Shown here: piece after piece, positions 39,170 through 49,738 of the stretch
How the letters are laid out: every line of letters starts with the position of its first letter
Numbering within the stretch: position 1 is the first letter of the stretch
Assembly (NCBI RefSeq): GCF_018448935.1
Contig: NZ_RCWC01000004.1
Span: 62,001-126,000, forward strand
Direction: 5' to 3'
DNA length: 64,000 nucleotides
Source: Photorhabdus noenieputensis
Lineage (GTDB): Bacteria; Pseudomonadota; Gammaproteobacteria; Enterobacterales; Enterobacteriaceae
Position numbers and translations under genes: made by a program
The notes under the pieces: generated by a model
Databases searched by the model: none
Seen by the model: the letters and a program-made list of their open reading frames with translations, nothing else
Told to the model about the DNA's origin: nothing

Positions 39170-40828
39170 ATGAAACTCTCGTTCAAGACCTCAGTTTGTG
39201 CTTTGGTTGTATCTATAGCACTACTTCCAGCAATTGCAAATGCATGGGAGAAAGATAAAACCTATGACATTACCATTTTGCACACCAATGACCATCATGG
39301 TCATTTTTGGCATAACGATTATGGTGAGTATGGTTTAGCCGCGCAAAAAACGGTAGTTGATGAAATCCGTCAAGAGGTCGCGAAAAAAGGTGGCAGTGTG
39401 TTACTGCTTTCCGGCGGAGATATTAATACCGGTGTACCAGAATCTGATTTGCAAGATGCCGAACCTGATTTTAAAGGCATGAATTTGGTGGGCTATGATG
39501 CAATGGCGTTGGGTAACCATGAGTTTGATAACCCTCTGTCAATACTGCGTCAACAGGAAAAATGGGCAAATTTTCCATTTCTGGCTGCCAATATTTACCA
39601 AACAAGCACCGGCAAACGTTTGTTCAAGCCTTATACCATTTTCGATAAACAGGGCGTGAAAATTGCAGTTATTGGCCTGACGACTGATGATACGGCGAAA
39701 ATCGGTAACCCGGCTAATTTTCCTGATGTTGAATTTCGTGTTCCGGCGACAGAAGCCAAAATGGTGGTTGAAGAACTTAAGAGAGATGAAAAGCCAGATG
39801 TGATTATTGCCGCAACCCATATGGGGCACTATGACAACGGTAATCATGGTTCTAATGCGCCAGGTGATGTTGAAATGGCACGTAGTTTGCCTGCGGGCTA
39901 TCTGGATATGATTGTCGGTGGTCACTCACAAGATCCGGTCTGTATGTCTGCGGAAAATAAAAATTATAAGCAGATCGATTATGTGCCAGGAACGCCATGT
40001 TCGCCGGATCGTCAGAACGGTACCTGGATTGTCCAAGCTCATGAGTGGGGTAAATATGTTGGTCGAGCTGATTTTCAATTCCGCAATGGTGAATTGAAGC
40101 TGACTCACTATCAGTTGATCCCTATTAACCTCAAAAAGAAAGTGCAGAAGGGAGACGGTTCTACTGAACGTGCTTACTACACTCATGAAATTGCGCAAAA
40201 CCCAGATATGTTAAAGTTGTTGATGCCTTATCAAGATAAAGGTGATAAACAACTTGGTGTAAAAGTAGGTTCTATTGAGGGTAAATTAGAAGGGGATCGC
40301 AGCAAAGTTCGTTTTGTTCAGACTAATATGGCCCATGTTGCTCTTTCTGCCATGATGGAACGCGCGGATGCTGATTTTGCGATTATGAGTGGTGGTGGTA
40401 TTCGTGATTCGATTGAATCAGGTGATATCACTTATAAAGATGTGTTGAAAGTGCATCCATTTGCTAACACATTGGTTTACGTTGATATGAAAGGCAATGA
40501 AGTCAAACAATATCTGGCGGCGATTGCTAATATGAAAGTTGACTCCGGTGCTTATGCACAGTTTGTGAATGTTAGTCTGATTGCTGATGGTAAAGGTGTT
40601 AAAGAGGTAAAAATTGGTGGAAAGCCACTAGAGCCGAATAAAACTTACCGTATGGCAATGCTTGACTTTAATGCTATTGGTGGTGATGGCTATCCACGCG
40701 TTGATAATTATCCAACCTATGTCAACACTGGTTTTGTTGATGCGGAAGTTCTGAAAGACTATATCGAGAAGCATTCACCACTGAAAGCGGCTGATTATGA
40801 GCCAAAAGGTGAAATTATTTATCAATAA
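39170..40828 (+). CDS. ushA: 5'-nucleotidase / UDP-sugar hydrolase UshA
   Basis: UshA is a periplasmic enzyme that hydrolyses UDP-sugars and 5'-nucleotides so that the products can be taken up. A signal peptide (MKLSFKTSVCALVVSIALLP...ANA) is followed by the metallophosphatase motifs LHTNDHHGHFW, LSGGDINTG, ALGNHEFDNP and GGHSQDPVC. The C-terminal nucleotidase domain contains GGGIRDSIESGDITY and NAIGGDGYP. The ATG at 39170 has GGAG upstream and starts the signal peptide; 552 residues compare with 550 in E. coli. Confidence 0.97.
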   Translation: MKLSFKTSVCALVVSIALLPAIANAWEKDKTYDITILHTNDHHGHFWHNDYGEYGLAAQKTVVDEIRQEVAKKGGSVLLLSGGDINTGVPESDLQDAEPDFKGMNLVGYDAMALGNHEFDNPLSILRQQEKWANFPFLAANIYQTSTGKRLFKPYTIFDKQGVKIAVIGLTTDDTAKIGNPANFPDVEFRVPATEAKMVVEELKRDEKPDVIIAATHMGHYDNGNHGSNAPGDVEMARSLPAGYLDMIVGGHSQDPVCMSAENKNYKQIDYVPGTPCSPDRQNGTWIVQAHEWGKYVGRADFQFRNGELKLTHYQLIPINLKKKVQKGDGSTERAYYTHEIAQNPDMLKLLMPYQDKGDKQLGVKVGSIEGKLEGDRSKVRFVQTNMAHVALSAMMERADADFAIMSGGGIRDSIESGDITYKDVLKVHPFANTLVYVDMKGNEVKQYLAAIANMKVDSGAYAQFVNVSLIADGKGVKEVKIGGKPLEPNKTYRMAMLDFNAIGGDGYPRVDNYPTYVNTGFVDAEVLKDYIEKHSPLKAADYEPKGEIIYQ

Positions 40829-40850
40829 TCCCTGACGGAATGATAAATCG

Positions 40851-40878
40851 AAAGGGCTGCAATTTTGGCAGCCCTTTT
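40851..40878 (+). terminator. Terminator of ushA
   Basis: AAAGGGCTGC (40851-40860) pairs perfectly with GCAGCCCTTT (40868-40877). It lies between convergent ushA and ybaK and is probably bidirectional. Confidence 0.85.
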
Positions 40879-40889
40879 GGGGTAATAAT

Positions 40890-41366
40890 TTAAGCTTTTG
40901 CAATGTCGGCAAAGGTGCCTCTCACTAACCTACAGAGATCAGACGGCACCAATTCAATATCTAATCCTCGTTTACCACCAGAGACAAATATAGTAGGGAA
41001 CTGTTGCGCTTGATTATCAATAACCGTTGGTAAGAGTTTTTTCTGCCCTAACGGACTGATCCCGCCGACGAGATATCCTGTCACTTTCTGGGCGATTTGG
41101 GGATCAGCCATTTCTGCTTTTTTGACTTTAAAAACTTTGGCGACCTTTTTTAAGTCCAGTTCACTTGAGACGGGGGTGACGGCGACCACCAAATTTTTAG
41201 CCTCACTATTAAGTGCAACCAGTAAGGTTTTGAATACTTGCCTGGCATCGAGTCTTAATTTCCTCACTGCTTCATCACCAAAGTTATGTTCATTTGTGTC
41301 GTGTTCATAGGTATGAAGAGCGAAGCTAACTTTCTGTTTTTCTAACAAAATGATCGCAGGTGTCAT
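40890..41366 (-). CDS. ybaK: Cys-tRNA(Pro)/Cys-tRNA(Cys) deacylase YbaK
   Basis: YbaK is a free-standing editing enzyme that hydrolyses cysteine mischarged on tRNA-Pro. The 158-residue protein has the key lysine in [10 protein letters not shown] and the [14 protein letters not shown] and [12 protein letters not shown] motifs of the family. E. coli YbaK has 159 residues. It is on the minus strand, convergent to ushA as in E. coli. Confidence 0.96.
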   Translation of the reverse strand: MTPAIILLEKQKVSFALHTYEHDTNEHNFGDEAVRKLRLDARQVFKTLLVALNSEAKNLVVAVTPVSSELDLKKVAKVFKVKKAEMADPQIAQKVTGYLVGGISPLGQKKLLPTVIDNQAQQFPTIFVSGGKRGLDIELVPSDLCRLVRGTFADIAKA

Positions 41367-41521
41367 AATTTCATTACATAGGATGATTTTGTAATTAAGA
41401 ATAAAGGATGAAATGGAATGATGGAATTGATAATCTGACTATGGCTCTGTTGCTTGTATACAAACAGGTAATATCCCGTACTTAAGAACAACAAAAATGA
41501 CAGATTATTCCTCATATGATT

Positions 41522-41565
41522 GGCCAATATTATTATAGTAATGTATGTAATATTGGCCTTTTTTT
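41522..41565 (+). terminator. Strong intrinsic terminator facing plus, antisense to ybaP
   Basis: GGCCAATATTA (41522-41532) pairs perfectly with TAATATTGGCC (41548-41558), followed by seven T. The T-run overlaps the ybaP stop codon on the other strand. On the minus strand the stem is preceded by A's but lacks a following T-run, so the best direction is plus, where no gene is called. Confidence 0.7.
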
Positions 41566-42376
41566 AATGTTGTTCTTCTGCCAGCATCTTGGGCAAATTT
41601 CCTTCACCGTACAGATGCAAAACGCCAACAGCAACGAGATATCGACCGGCAGGCAATTCCCGTAAACGTTTATTCCATTGTTTATTACGTTCAGTCATCA
41701 ATAGTTGGTATATCTCTTTACTGAAAGTTGTTGGTAGAGCATGTTCTTGCTGTTCAGGTTGATAGTCCATCCACCAACTGATCATGGTTTGTAAAGCGCG
41801 GGCATTTGCGTGCCAATGGGTTAATGTATCTTCCAATAGTGGCAGGCCGTTATTGGGGATTTGATTAAGTAAATTAATTTGTGATTCAGTACCTTCTAGT
41901 TCAATAATCGTTTTCCCTAGAGCTTTGGCTGCATTTAGTAGCTGATAATCGATACCGTAGTTGGGATGCAATCCAAGGTTTTGTGCTTGTCCAGCTTGTA
42001 AAATTAAAGCGATTTGCCATGAGGGTAATAGATTGAGGAATTCTTCTTGCTGTTGGATTTCATTGCAGCAGACCTGAAAATTCCGATACATCTCAGAAGA
42101 TAAACGTTGTTCGATACGGTGATATGATTGAAACTCATCATGAAATGGGGAGTCTGCCTGAGTAATATCTGCTTCCACGATTAATGTATCGGATTGATTA
42201 AGCTGTGCTATCAATATTTCTGAAAGTGGGAACATGTTTTTCGTACCCATATGAATACTGCCTACCAGATGCAAATGTCTATCACCTGCCAGAGTAATAT
42301 CGTGAGCGGGATAGGGATAACGGTGGAGGGCATTGATTCCTAATATATTGGTAAGGTGTTTAATCAGTCGTCCCAT
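41564..42376 (-). CDS. ybaP: TraB/GumN family protein YbaP
   Basis: This 270-residue protein belongs to the TraB/GumN family, related to metal-dependent Tiki-type proteases; the function of YbaP is not established. The motifs HLVGSIHMGTKNMFPL, TLIVEADITQAD and YGIDYQLL match E. coli YbaP, as does the terminal YLVAVGVLHLYGEGNLP with the second GxxH. No signal peptide is evident. It lies between ybaK and copA; the E. coli neighbours ybaQ and glsA-ybaT are absent. Confidence 0.9.
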   Translation of the reverse strand: MGRLIKHLTNILGINALHRYPYPAHDITLAGDRHLHLVGSIHMGTKNMFPLSEILIAQLNQSDTLIVEADITQADSPFHDEFQSYHRIEQRLSSEMYRNFQVCCNEIQQQEEFLNLLPSWQIALILQAGQAQNLGLHPNYGIDYQLLNAAKALGKTIIELEGTESQINLLNQIPNNGLPLLEDTLTHWHANARALQTMISWWMDYQPEQQEHALPTTFSKEIYQLLMTERNKQWNKRLRELPAGRYLVAVGVLHLYGEGNLPKMLAEEQH

Positions 42377-42567
42377 TTTAGCTCCGGTTTAGCATTTATT
42401 CTTTAAACTAGCTATTTTTCTAGGTTAATATTACAACTGTATCTCTATCCATTTCTATTGAATGTTCTTTGACTACTATTCAGTATACAAGGAGATTTTA
42501 CTTGACCGCTGTATTTACTTTTCTAGTTCTTTGAAGATGCAGTAACGTGGACGGACATTGCTATTAT

Positions 42568-42631
42568 AAAAAAGTGCTGGGGTAAAAGTGTAAAATGCGA
42601 TCATGGATATGCATTTTTACGATTCACCCCA
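42568..42631 (-). terminator. Terminator of copA
   Basis: Nested arms TGGGGT/ACCCCA (42578-42583 and 42626-42631) and GTAAAATGC/GCATTTTTAC (42590-42598 and 42611-42620) form a long hairpin. On the minus strand a T-rich run (A's at 42568-42573) follows. Confidence 0.75.
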
Positions 42632-42664
42632 ACATCATCAAAGCAGACTTATTTCTTTAGTGAT

Positions 42665-45400
42665 TCAGAACTTAGGTTTAAACCTCAGTAATCGATTAGC
42701 ATTACTCACTACCGTAATTGAAGAGAGCGCCATTGCTGCACCTGCGACTACCGGATCTAACAGAGTTCCGGTAAAGGGATAGAGCACACCAGCGGCGATG
42801 GGAATCCCCAATGTGTTGTAGATAAATGCGCCTAATAGGTTCTGTTTCATATTGCGCAGAGTGCCTTTGGATAGCTCAACCGCATCGGCCACACCGTGTA
42901 GGCTATGGCGCATCAGGGTTATTGCGGCGGTTTCAATGGCGATATCACTACCCCCTCCCATTGCAATGCCCACATCAGCCTGCGCCAGGGCAGGCGCATC
43001 ATTAATCCCATCCCCCACCATAGCCACCTTGCGACCTGCTGCTTGTAATTTCTGAATCGCCTCAGCTTTGCCATCAGGTAATACACCCGCAATCACTTGA
43101 TCAATACCTGCTTCTTTTGCAATCGCATTGGCAGTAGCCGGGTTATCACCGGTCAGCATCACTAAACGGTAGCCTTGATGGTGTAATCGTTCTAATGCGG
43201 TTAGGGTATCTTCACGCAGTGGATCGCGAATTGATAGCATTGCCGCCGCCTTACCTCCTGCTGCCAGAAGAACCGGTGTGATGCCTTGTTTTGCCTGTTG
43301 CGCAATCAGCGGTTTTAATTCTTGCGTATCAACTTGATTTTGTTCTAGCCATGCTTGATTACCTAACAACAAGGTTGTGCCATCCACTTCACCACTGATA
43401 CCGAGTCCAGCCAGAGTGCGGAATTGTTCAACTTGCGGCAATGCCAGCCCTTCGGCTTTGGCAAGAATGGCTTTAGCTAATGGATGGTTAGAACCTTGTT
43501 CCAGTGCGCCAGCCCAACGCAATACTTCTTGTTCACTGTACCCATTAAAAATATGGATATCAGTCACTTGAGGCATGCCCTCCGTCAGAGTACCGGTTTT
43601 ATCGAAAACAATGGTATCCAAGGTGCTGGCTTGTTGCAGCGCATCCGCATCTCGCACTAGCACCCCAAATTCTGCTGCCCGGCCGACACCAGAGATAATT
43701 GACATAGGGGTTGCCAACCCAAGGGCACAGGGACAGGCAATAATCAACACGGTAGTCATAATGACCAATGAATACATGATCTGTGGCGCTGGCCCCACTA
43801 AATACCAAATAGCACCGGCAATCAGGGCAATCGCGACAACAACGGGAACAAATATGGCGGAAATTTTATCTGCTAACTGACCGATTTCGGGCTTACTGCT
43901 TTGTGCCTGACGGACCAGTTTAATAATTCGTGCTAATGTTGTCTGGCTGCCAACTGCGGCGGCAGTAAACAGCACCGTACCGTCTTGCACTGTCGTACCG
44001 GCATGAATGCTATCGCCTGTGGATTTTTGCTGTGGAATCGGCTCACCGGTGAGCATTGCCTCATCTATCCAAACCTCACCTTGAATGATTTCACCATCAA
44101 CGGGAACACGATCACCAGTTGCCAAACGTAACGTCATGCCGGGTTTGACATCAGCCAGTTGTATCTCTTTTTCGCCATCTTCTGTCACTACACGGGCAGT
44201 CGGTGGTGTCAGATCCAGCAGACGCTCCAGCGCTTTTGAGGAGTGCTGACGGGCACGTTGTTCCAGAGCATGACCCAGGTTTATCAGACCAATAATCATC
44301 GCGCTGGCTTCATAATAGAGATGACGGGCTTGTGGTGGAAAAATATCTGGCCATAGGTTGACACTGATGGAGTAAAGCCAGGCTGCACCTGTTCCTAATG
44401 CCACTAATGTGTCCATTGTGGCACTGCCGTTTTTCAGGCTTTGCCACGCATTGCGATAGAAGTGACCACCGGCAAAAATCATCACGGCAAGCGTGATAAC
44501 GCCGATAGTCAGCCAGATATATTGGTTTTCAGGTGTGAGCATCATATTATCGCCCATCATGCCCCACACCATTACGGGAATACCGACGACCAAGGCTAAT
44601 GCTGATTGCCAACGAAAACGACGCATATTAGCGTCAGAAACTTGTTGTTGGCGTTCACGCCGTACAGCTTCATCCTGAATCAGTTCCGCGCCATACCCAG
44701 CTTTTTCTACGGCTTTGATCAGTGCCTCTGGTGAGGCACTACCGATAATTAAAGCGCTGCGTTCAGCAAGATTCACTCTGGCATTTTCCACGCCATCAAC
44801 ACCTTGTAATGCTTTCTGAACTTTGTTCACGCAACTGGCACAAGTCATGCCGTCCAACAGCAACTGGATGCTTTCATCGCTATCACTCACAACGGAAGCG
44901 TCAGTTTTTTCGACCGGAATAGAAGAGGTTGCCGCTGCCAAAGGTTCCGGTCTGTTTGAAGCAGGTAATGTCAGCGGCTCAGATTTTGGGGAGTTTTGAC
45001 CAGAAGTGAGTTTTGCGTGATAACCTGCCTGCTCAACGGCGGCAATCAGGATATCGACATCGGCTTTACCGTAAATTTTAGCCGTTTCAGTATTCACCTC
45101 TGCGGCGATAACGCCATCTACGGCTTCCAGCGCTTTACGTGTCGTACCTGCACAATGCATGCAACTCAGGCCAGAGAGTGTCAGTTCAATATCGGGTTGG
45201 TTAGCAACCCTCGCATCGTAACCGGCCGCTTGAATGGTTTCGATTAATGATTCAGCAGAGGCTGCGCCGATGATTTTGGCATAATCAATCGTAATATCTG
45301 CCTGTTCCACATCTGTACGATTTGCCAGGGCCTTTTTCACACTGTTAACACAGTGCATACAGGAGAGTCCCTGCAAGGTTAAAATAGTTGTGTGTGACAT
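42665..45400 (-). CDS. copA: Copper-exporting P-type ATPase CopA with three metal-binding domains
   Basis: CopA pumps Cu(I) from the cytoplasm to the periplasm. The 911-residue protein is longer than E. coli CopA (834) because it has three N-terminal heavy-metal domains, with CxxC at C14/C17, C80/C83 and C187/C190, instead of two. The P1B core has [10 protein letters not shown], the CPC metal motif at 556-558, the phosphorylation site DKTGT at 600-604 and [16 protein letters not shown] precedes the ATG. It is divergent from cueR, and a CueR-type promoter with the typical 19-base spacer drives it. Confidence 0.97.
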   Translation of the reverse strand: MSHTTILTLQGLSCMHCVNSVKKALANRTDVEQADITIDYAKIIGAASAESLIETIQAAGYDARVANQPDIELTLSGLSCMHCAGTTRKALEAVDGVIAAEVNTETAKIYGKADVDILIAAVEQAGYHAKLTSGQNSPKSEPLTLPASNRPEPLAAATSSIPVEKTDASVVSDSDESIQLLLDGMTCASCVNKVQKALQGVDGVENARVNLAERSALIIGSASPEALIKAVEKAGYGAELIQDEAVRRERQQQVSDANMRRFRWQSALALVVGIPVMVWGMMGDNMMLTPENQYIWLTIGVITLAVMIFAGGHFYRNAWQSLKNGSATMDTLVALGTGAAWLYSISVNLWPDIFPPQARHLYYEASAMIIGLINLGHALEQRARQHSSKALERLLDLTPPTARVVTEDGEKEIQLADVKPGMTLRLATGDRVPVDGEIIQGEVWIDEAMLTGEPIPQQKSTGDSIHAGTTVQDGTVLFTAAAVGSQTTLARIIKLVRQAQSSKPEIGQLADKISAIFVPVVVAIALIAGAIWYLVGPAPQIMYSLVIMTTVLIIACPCALGLATPMSIISGVGRAAEFGVLVRDADALQQASTLDTIVFDKTGTLTEGMPQVTDIHIFNGYSEQEVLRWAGALEQGSNHPLAKAILAKAEGLALPQVEQFRTLAGLGISGEVDGTTLLLGNQAWLEQNQVDTQELKPLIAQQAKQGITPVLLAAGGKAAAMLSIRDPLREDTLTALERLHHQGYRLVMLTGDNPATANAIAKEAGIDQVIAGVLPDGKAEAIQKLQAAGRKVAMVGDGINDAPALAQADVGIAMGGGSDIAIETAAITLMRHSLHGVADAVELSKGTLRNMKQNLLGAFIYNTLGIPIAAGVLYPFTGTLLDPVVAGAAMALSSITVVSNANRLLRFKPKF

Positions 45401-45502
45401 AAAAAAACTCCTAACACATAGTGATGTAATTATTCTTCACGTTTGTGTGATAATTAGTGGTGTATATCTACACAGTTCAAGTGAATTTCTGACTTGTTGC
45501 GA

Positions 45503-45533
45503 AGGTTAAACCTTCCCGCAAGGGTAAGGTCAA
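45503..45533 (-). promoter_or_regulatory. copA promoter with 19-bp spacer and CueR operator
   Basis: On the minus strand TTGACC (45528-45533) and TAACCT (45503-45508) are separated by 19 bases, the long spacer typical of MerR-family targets. The spacer contains a 21-bp dyad (45510-45530) with ACCTT and AAGGT arms, the CueR box. Both boxes are the same as in the E. coli copA promoter as I recall it. Confidence 0.9.
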
Positions 45534-45542
45534 GGGGAAAAA

Positions 45543-45944
45543 ATGAACATCAGTGAAGTTGCCCAAAAAACCGGTCTTACCAGTAAAGCCATTCGGTTTT
45601 ATGAAGAAAAGGATCTGATTACACCGCCGGAAAGGGGGGATAACGGCTACCGTTATTACCGGCAGAAACATATTGATGAATTAACGCTGTTGCGTCAGGC
45701 GAAACAAATCGGTTTTACGCTTGATGAATGTCGGGAATTTTTAGTGTTATTTCGCAATCCCAATCGTCACAGTGCCGATGTAAAAGCGGCAACATTGCAT
45801 AAAGTGGCTGAAATAGAAAAGGCGATTAAAGAGTTGCAGAAAATGAGAAGTAAATTGTTAGCTTTGGCGGAAGAGTGCCCTGGAGATGATGGGGCTGAAT
45901 GCCCCATCATAGATCATTTATCGGGTTGTTGCTCTCATCACTGA
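45543..45944 (+). CDS. cueR: Copper-responsive MerR-family activator CueR
   Basis: CueR senses Cu(I) and activates copA and cueO by twisting the promoter. The 133-residue protein has the MerR winged helix ([20 protein letters not shown]) and the two Cu(I) ligands C112 and C120 in the short metal-binding loop ([10 protein letters not shown]). The tail CCSHH is as in other CueR proteins. The start is 10 bases from the copA promoter region. Its stop overlaps the convergent ybbJ end by 7 bases. Confidence 0.96.
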   Translation: MNISEVAQKTGLTSKAIRFYEEKDLITPPERGDNGYRYYRQKHIDELTLLRQAKQIGFTLDECREFLVLFRNPNRHSADVKAATLHKVAEIEKAIKELQKMRSKLLALAEECPGDDGAECPIIDHLSGCCSHH

Positions 45945-46393
45945 GAACTGACTGACTTTACTTTCAAGGTAATGCCATCAATAGCGATTACCTCTACTTC
46001 GGTATTGGCTGGTAGTTCACTATTACAGTGAACCCGCCAGCTTCCATCAGCCAGTTTGATCCGGCTGTAACCATTTTCAGTATCGGTAGTCAGTTTGGCT
46101 CGGATACCGATGAGCTGGTGGTCTTTCTGGTTCAGGTTATCGCTGCCTTTTGATGGGCGGCGACGTAACCAGTAGCGCCATAGCATTGCGGAAAGTAGCG
46201 TCAGAGCGGCAAACAAAACGCCTTGCCATTCCCAATCTATTCCTGGTAGCAGCCAGGTGACAAACGCAACAACGATAGCGGCTATACCCGTCCATAATAG
46301 ATAGCCGCCAGTTCCCAGAAGCTCTGCAATTAACAGTAAGCCGCCAAAAGAGAACCAGAGCCAAGGGGTTTGAGCCGCAATCTGTGCAATCAT
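45938..46393 (-). CDS. ybbJ: NfeD-family membrane protein YbbJ
   Basis: This is a partner protein of the SPFH protein QmcA; NfeD proteins are thought to assist membrane microdomain or protease functions. The 151-residue protein has two or three N-terminal membrane segments ([32 protein letters not shown]) and a C-terminal OB-fold ([20 protein letters not shown]). It lies 2 bases after qmcA and must be cotranscribed. Its end overlaps cueR by 7 bases in convergent orientation. Confidence 0.93.
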   Translation of the reverse strand: MIAQIAAQTPWLWFSFGGLLLIAELLGTGGYLLWTGIAAIVVAFVTWLLPGIDWEWQGVLFAALTLLSAMLWRYWLRRRPSKGSDNLNQKDHQLIGIRAKLTTDTENGYSRIKLADGSWRVHCNSELPANTEVEVIAIDGITLKVKSVSSQ

Positions 46394-46395
46394 GG

Positions 46396-47316
46396 TTATT
46401 TACCTTTTTTGCTTTCGCCAATCAGTTCAGTAATACCGCCAATCGCACCCATCAGATTGCTCGCTTCCAGAGGCATCATAATGACTTTGCTGTTATCGGA
46501 GGCACCAATACTGGTCAGTGCATCCGTATATTTCTGGGCAACAAAGTAGTTAATTGCCTGCATGTTACCGTCAGCAATCGCATCGGACACCATTTTAGTT
46601 GCGCGAGCTTCTGCTTCGGCGGCACGTTCACGAGCTTCTGCCTGGAGAAATGCCGATTGACGTTCCCCTTCCGCTTTCAGAATTTGAGACTGTTTTTCTC
46701 CTTCTGCTTTCAGAATAGCCGCCTGACGAATACCTTCCGCTTCCAGAATATCAGCACGTTTTGTACGTTCGGCTTTCATCTGGGCGTTCATGGCAGAGAT
46801 CAACTCTTTTGGTGGACGCACATCACGGATTTCAATACGGGTAATTTTCACCCCCCACGGGTTAGTGGCTTCATCAACAATATGTAATAGACGACTGTTG
46901 ATAGAATCACGCTGTGACAGCATTTCATCCAGTTCCATTGAACCCAAAACCGTACGGAAGTTGGTCATTGTCAGATTGATAATGGATAGTTCAAGGTTGC
47001 TGACTTCATAAGCGGCTCGAACAGGATCGACAACCTGAATGAAGCAGACTGCATCAATGGTCACATTGGCGTTATCGCGGGAAATCACCTCCTGTGAAGG
47101 AATATCCAACACTTGTTCCATCATATTAATTTTACGACCAATGCGATCGATAAACGGGACGATAATATGCAAACCCGGTAATAAAGTTCGGGTATAACGA
47201 CCGAAGCGCTCTACCGTCCATTGATAGCCTTGTGGCACGGTTTTTACGCAAGTAAAGACAATAACCACGGCAATGAAGATCAGAATGGGTACAGCACCAA
47301 AAGCGAATAAATCCAT
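46396..47316 (-). CDS. qmcA: SPFH/stomatin-family membrane protein QmcA
   Basis: QmcA is an inner-membrane SPFH (band 7) protein, linked in E. coli to FtsH and membrane quality control. The 306-residue protein has one N-terminal membrane helix, the SPFH domain ([20 protein letters not shown] to [14 protein letters not shown]), and a long Ala/Glu-rich coiled coil with repeats of ILKAEGE at about 195-235. YbbJ follows immediately. The E. coli fetAB genes that lie next to qmcA are absent here. Confidence 0.96.
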   Translation of the reverse strand: MDLFAFGAVPILIFIAVVIVFTCVKTVPQGYQWTVERFGRYTRTLLPGLHIIVPFIDRIGRKINMMEQVLDIPSQEVISRDNANVTIDAVCFIQVVDPVRAAYEVSNLELSIINLTMTNFRTVLGSMELDEMLSQRDSINSRLLHIVDEATNPWGVKITRIEIRDVRPPKELISAMNAQMKAERTKRADILEAEGIRQAAILKAEGEKQSQILKAEGERQSAFLQAEARERAAEAEARATKMVSDAIADGNMQAINYFVAQKYTDALTSIGASDNSKVIMMPLEASNLMGAIGGITELIGESKKGK

Positions 47317-47340
47317 AGCAATTCCTTACAATTAAATAAA

Positions 47341-48198
47341 TCAGTAAAGCAGCGAATAAACCTGGCGACGGTATTTCGAAGCCAAGGTATTACTGGTCCC
47401 CATTGCAGACATAATATCCATCATTGTTTTCCGTACTGCGCCATTGGCAGCGGAAAGGTCCTTTTTCAGGAAGCTAAGTAATAATTCCAGAGCTTCTTCA
47501 TTACGGCTAACTTCGTGCAGTTTCAGCGAGAGTTTAACCGCCAGCTCTGCATTGTCCGGTTGAATGGCGAATTCTTGCTGCAATTGTTGGATCTCTGGTG
47601 TATCCGCCGCTTGCTTTTGTAACTCAATTTGAGCCAGTAAACTGTGATAATGAGTATCTTGGTCCTGTAATGGAATAAGACTCAGAATTTCCTGGGCTTC
47701 TTCTATATTATTGAGCATAATTTGCACTTCGGTCAATATAAGTGCAATTTCACTGTTTTTGGGGGCCAATTGCCAGGCTTCTTTCAGTAGTGGCAGCGCT
47801 TCCTGATGTTTTCCTGCTGCGATAAGTTCCTCAGCCTGAGCGACTTTCAACTCTTCTGGCTTAGGTAATACGCGGGCAAGCATCTCTCTGATAGCTGTTT
47901 CAGGTTGTGGCCCTTGAAAACCATCTACAGGTTGGCCTTGTTGCATAATATAAACCGTAGGAATGGCTCGTAAGCCAAATTGTGCAGCGACCATTTGCTC
48001 TTTATCGCAATCCACTTTTGCCAATATGAATTGATTTGCATATTCTGCTGCCAGTTTATCCAGTATTACACCTAATTCCTGACAATGAGCGCTACGTTCA
48101 GACCAAAAATAAAATAAAACAGGTACAGTCATAGACTGTTCAACGGTTTGATGTAGGTTGCTTTCGTTGACATTAATTCCAGTAGAGGTTGGTAACAT
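47341..48198 (-). CDS. cnoX: Chaperedoxin CnoX (YbbN)
   Basis: CnoX is a thioredoxin-fold chaperone that protects proteins from bleach-induced aggregation and hands them to GroEL and DnaK. The 285-residue protein has an N-terminal thioredoxin domain in which the CxxC is replaced by S-A-H-C ([11 protein letters not shown]), as in E. coli (SQHC). C-terminal TPR-like helices end in [13 protein letters not shown]. The E. coli match is close along the whole length. It is upstream of qmcA and downstream of ybbO on the same strand. Confidence 0.96.
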   Translation of the reverse strand: MLPTSTGINVNESNLHQTVEQSMTVPVLFYFWSERSAHCQELGVILDKLAAEYANQFILAKVDCDKEQMVAAQFGLRAIPTVYIMQQGQPVDGFQGPQPETAIREMLARVLPKPEELKVAQAEELIAAGKHQEALPLLKEAWQLAPKNSEIALILTEVQIMLNNIEEAQEILSLIPLQDQDTHYHSLLAQIELQKQAADTPEIQQLQQEFAIQPDNAELAVKLSLKLHEVSRNEEALELLLSFLKKDLSAANGAVRKTMMDIMSAMGTSNTLASKYRRQVYSLLY

Positions 48199-48266
48199 AT
48201 AATTAGTCTCTTAAATTTGGTTGTCGCAGGTTATGATTAAATAGATTGAGGTTATTTTCTTAACTT

Positions 48267-49052
48267 TCAAGTTGTACCGCTCTGTCTACTCAGTATTTTA
48301 TCCATTACTCTTCCCGGCAAAATCCGGCGCATAATAGTGACTGCGTGGGTTATCCAAGTCACGGGATAACGTAATTTGGGGTTCGGACTTTCCAGAGCAT
48401 GAATCAGTTTGCGCACAACGGCTTCGGGGGTTAGGGTAAAATGGCGGGCGATCCTGGGGTTTCTGACAGGTTTATCGCTTTGCGTTTGATTCACGTTTTC
48501 TGAAAAACGTGTTTTTATCGGGCCGGGGACAATCAGACAAGCTTTAATTCCTGTGCCGGCTAATTCCATTCTTAACGCATCTGACCATGCTTCCAAGGCA
48601 TATTTACTGGCAGAGTAAGCACCACGGCCTGGGGTTGAAATCAGTCCCATAACTGAACTGGTTTGGATAATACGGCCTTCACCATGAAGTTGCATTGCTG
48701 GAAGTAATAAGCAGGTAAGTTGATGTGTACCAAATAGATTAGTAGAAAATTGCCGTTCCAGTTGTTCACGGCTGATAGTATTGAGTGGGCCATAAATACC
48801 AAAGCCGCCATTATTAAACAGCCCGTAAAGACGGCCATTGGTTAGCCTGATGACCTCGGCGGCGGCGCGTTCAACACTCATTTTGTCATCAAGATCCAAT
48901 TCGATAGGTTCCAGTCCTAACTCGCGCATATGCTGTAAATCTGCGGGTTTCCGGCAGGCTGCTAATACTCTGTAGCCTCGCTGATGTAGTGTTTTGGCCG
49001 CCACCAGACCAATTCCACTGGAACAGCCTGTGATAAGAACTGACTTTTGCAT
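48267..49052 (-). CDS. ybbO: SDR-family oxidoreductase YbbO
   Basis: YbbO is a short-chain dehydrogenase reported to reduce aldehydes with NADP(H). The 261-residue protein has the TGCSSGIG cofactor motif at residues 8-15, the NNGGFG motif, and the catalytic Ser and YSASK of the family. It begins MQKSVLITGCSSGIG as in E. coli. It lies 50 bases after tesA, on the same strand. Confidence 0.94.
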   Translation of the reverse strand: MQKSVLITGCSSGIGLVAAKTLHQRGYRVLAACRKPADLQHMRELGLEPIELDLDDKMSVERAAAEVIRLTNGRLYGLFNNGGFGIYGPLNTISREQLERQFSTNLFGTHQLTCLLLPAMQLHGEGRIIQTSSVMGLISTPGRGAYSASKYALEAWSDALRMELAGTGIKACLIVPGPIKTRFSENVNQTQSDKPVRNPRIARHFTLTPEAVVRKLIHALESPNPKLRYPVTWITHAVTIMRRILPGRVMDKILSRQSGTT

Positions 49053-49102
49053 AACTTTACCTGCTTATAGACATCAATTTGTTGAAACTAATAGTTTACT
49101 AC

Positions 49103-49738
49103 TTAAGAATAATTAAGATGTGCTGATAGTGTGTCAGACATCCAGTCGGCAATAAATGGTTGGGCTGCCAGATTAGGATGTAACCCATCTTGTTGCACCC
49201 ATTCTGGTTTAATAGCGACTTGCTCCATATAAAACGGCAGCAGGGGAATTTGATTATGTTCTGCCAGTTTGGGGTAAATCTTGGCAAAAGATTCGGTATA
49301 ACGGCGTCCATAGTTTGGTGGCAGACGGATCTGCATCAATAAAGGTTGAATATTGGCTTGTTGCACTAAAGTAATGATCCGTTGCAGATCTTGTTCGGTT
49401 TGTTGTGGGGGAAAACCGCGTAATCCATCGTTGGCACCTAGTTCTATCAGTACCCAACGGGGTTTATGTTGTTTAAGTAATTCCGGCAGCCTCTCAAGGC
49501 CCTGAGCAGCGGTATTACCGCTGATGCTGCCGTTGACGACTGTAATTTTATTACCGGATTTCTGCCACTTTTTTTCCATCAAAGCAGGCCATGACTGTTC
49601 AACGGGGAGATGGTAACCGGCACTAAGGCTATCACCGAGAATCAGAAGGGTATCAGCCGCAGTCGCTCTGGTACCAAATAGCATCACTAATAAAAGGAAA
49701 AGTAAATGGTAACGGGGAGTATTCTTGAAGTTCAGCAT
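49103..49738 (-). CDS. tesA: Multifunctional acyl-CoA thioesterase I / lysophospholipase L1
   Basis: TesA is a periplasmic SGNH hydrolase acting on acyl-CoA, lysophospholipids and some esters. A signal peptide (MLNFKNTPRYHLLFLLLVML...ATA) precedes ADTLLILGDSLSAG with the nucleophile Ser. The oxyanion residues are in GSISGNTAAQG and ELGANDGLRG, and the Asp-His pair is in DGLHPN. The ATG at 49738 corresponds to the E. coli start; a GTG at 49750 is an alternative. The first 33 bases overlap the divergent ybbA gene head to head. Confidence 0.95.
   Translation of the reverse strand: MLNFKNTPRYHLLFLLLVMLFGTRATAADTLLILGDSLSAGYHLPVEQSWPALMEKKWQKSGNKITVVNGSISGNTAAQGLERLPELLKQHKPRWVLIELGANDGLRGFPPQQTEQDLQRIITLVQQANIQPLLMQIRLPPNYGRRYTESFAKIYPKLAEHNQIPLLPFYMEQVAIKPEWVQQDGLHPNLAAQPFIADWMSDTLSAHLNYS

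Noticed and set aside
46384-46887. 167-residue plus-strand frame opposite qmcA and ybbJ
   Set aside because: It is Phe/Cys/Asn-rich and repetitive because it is the complement of the QmcA coiled-coil repeats.
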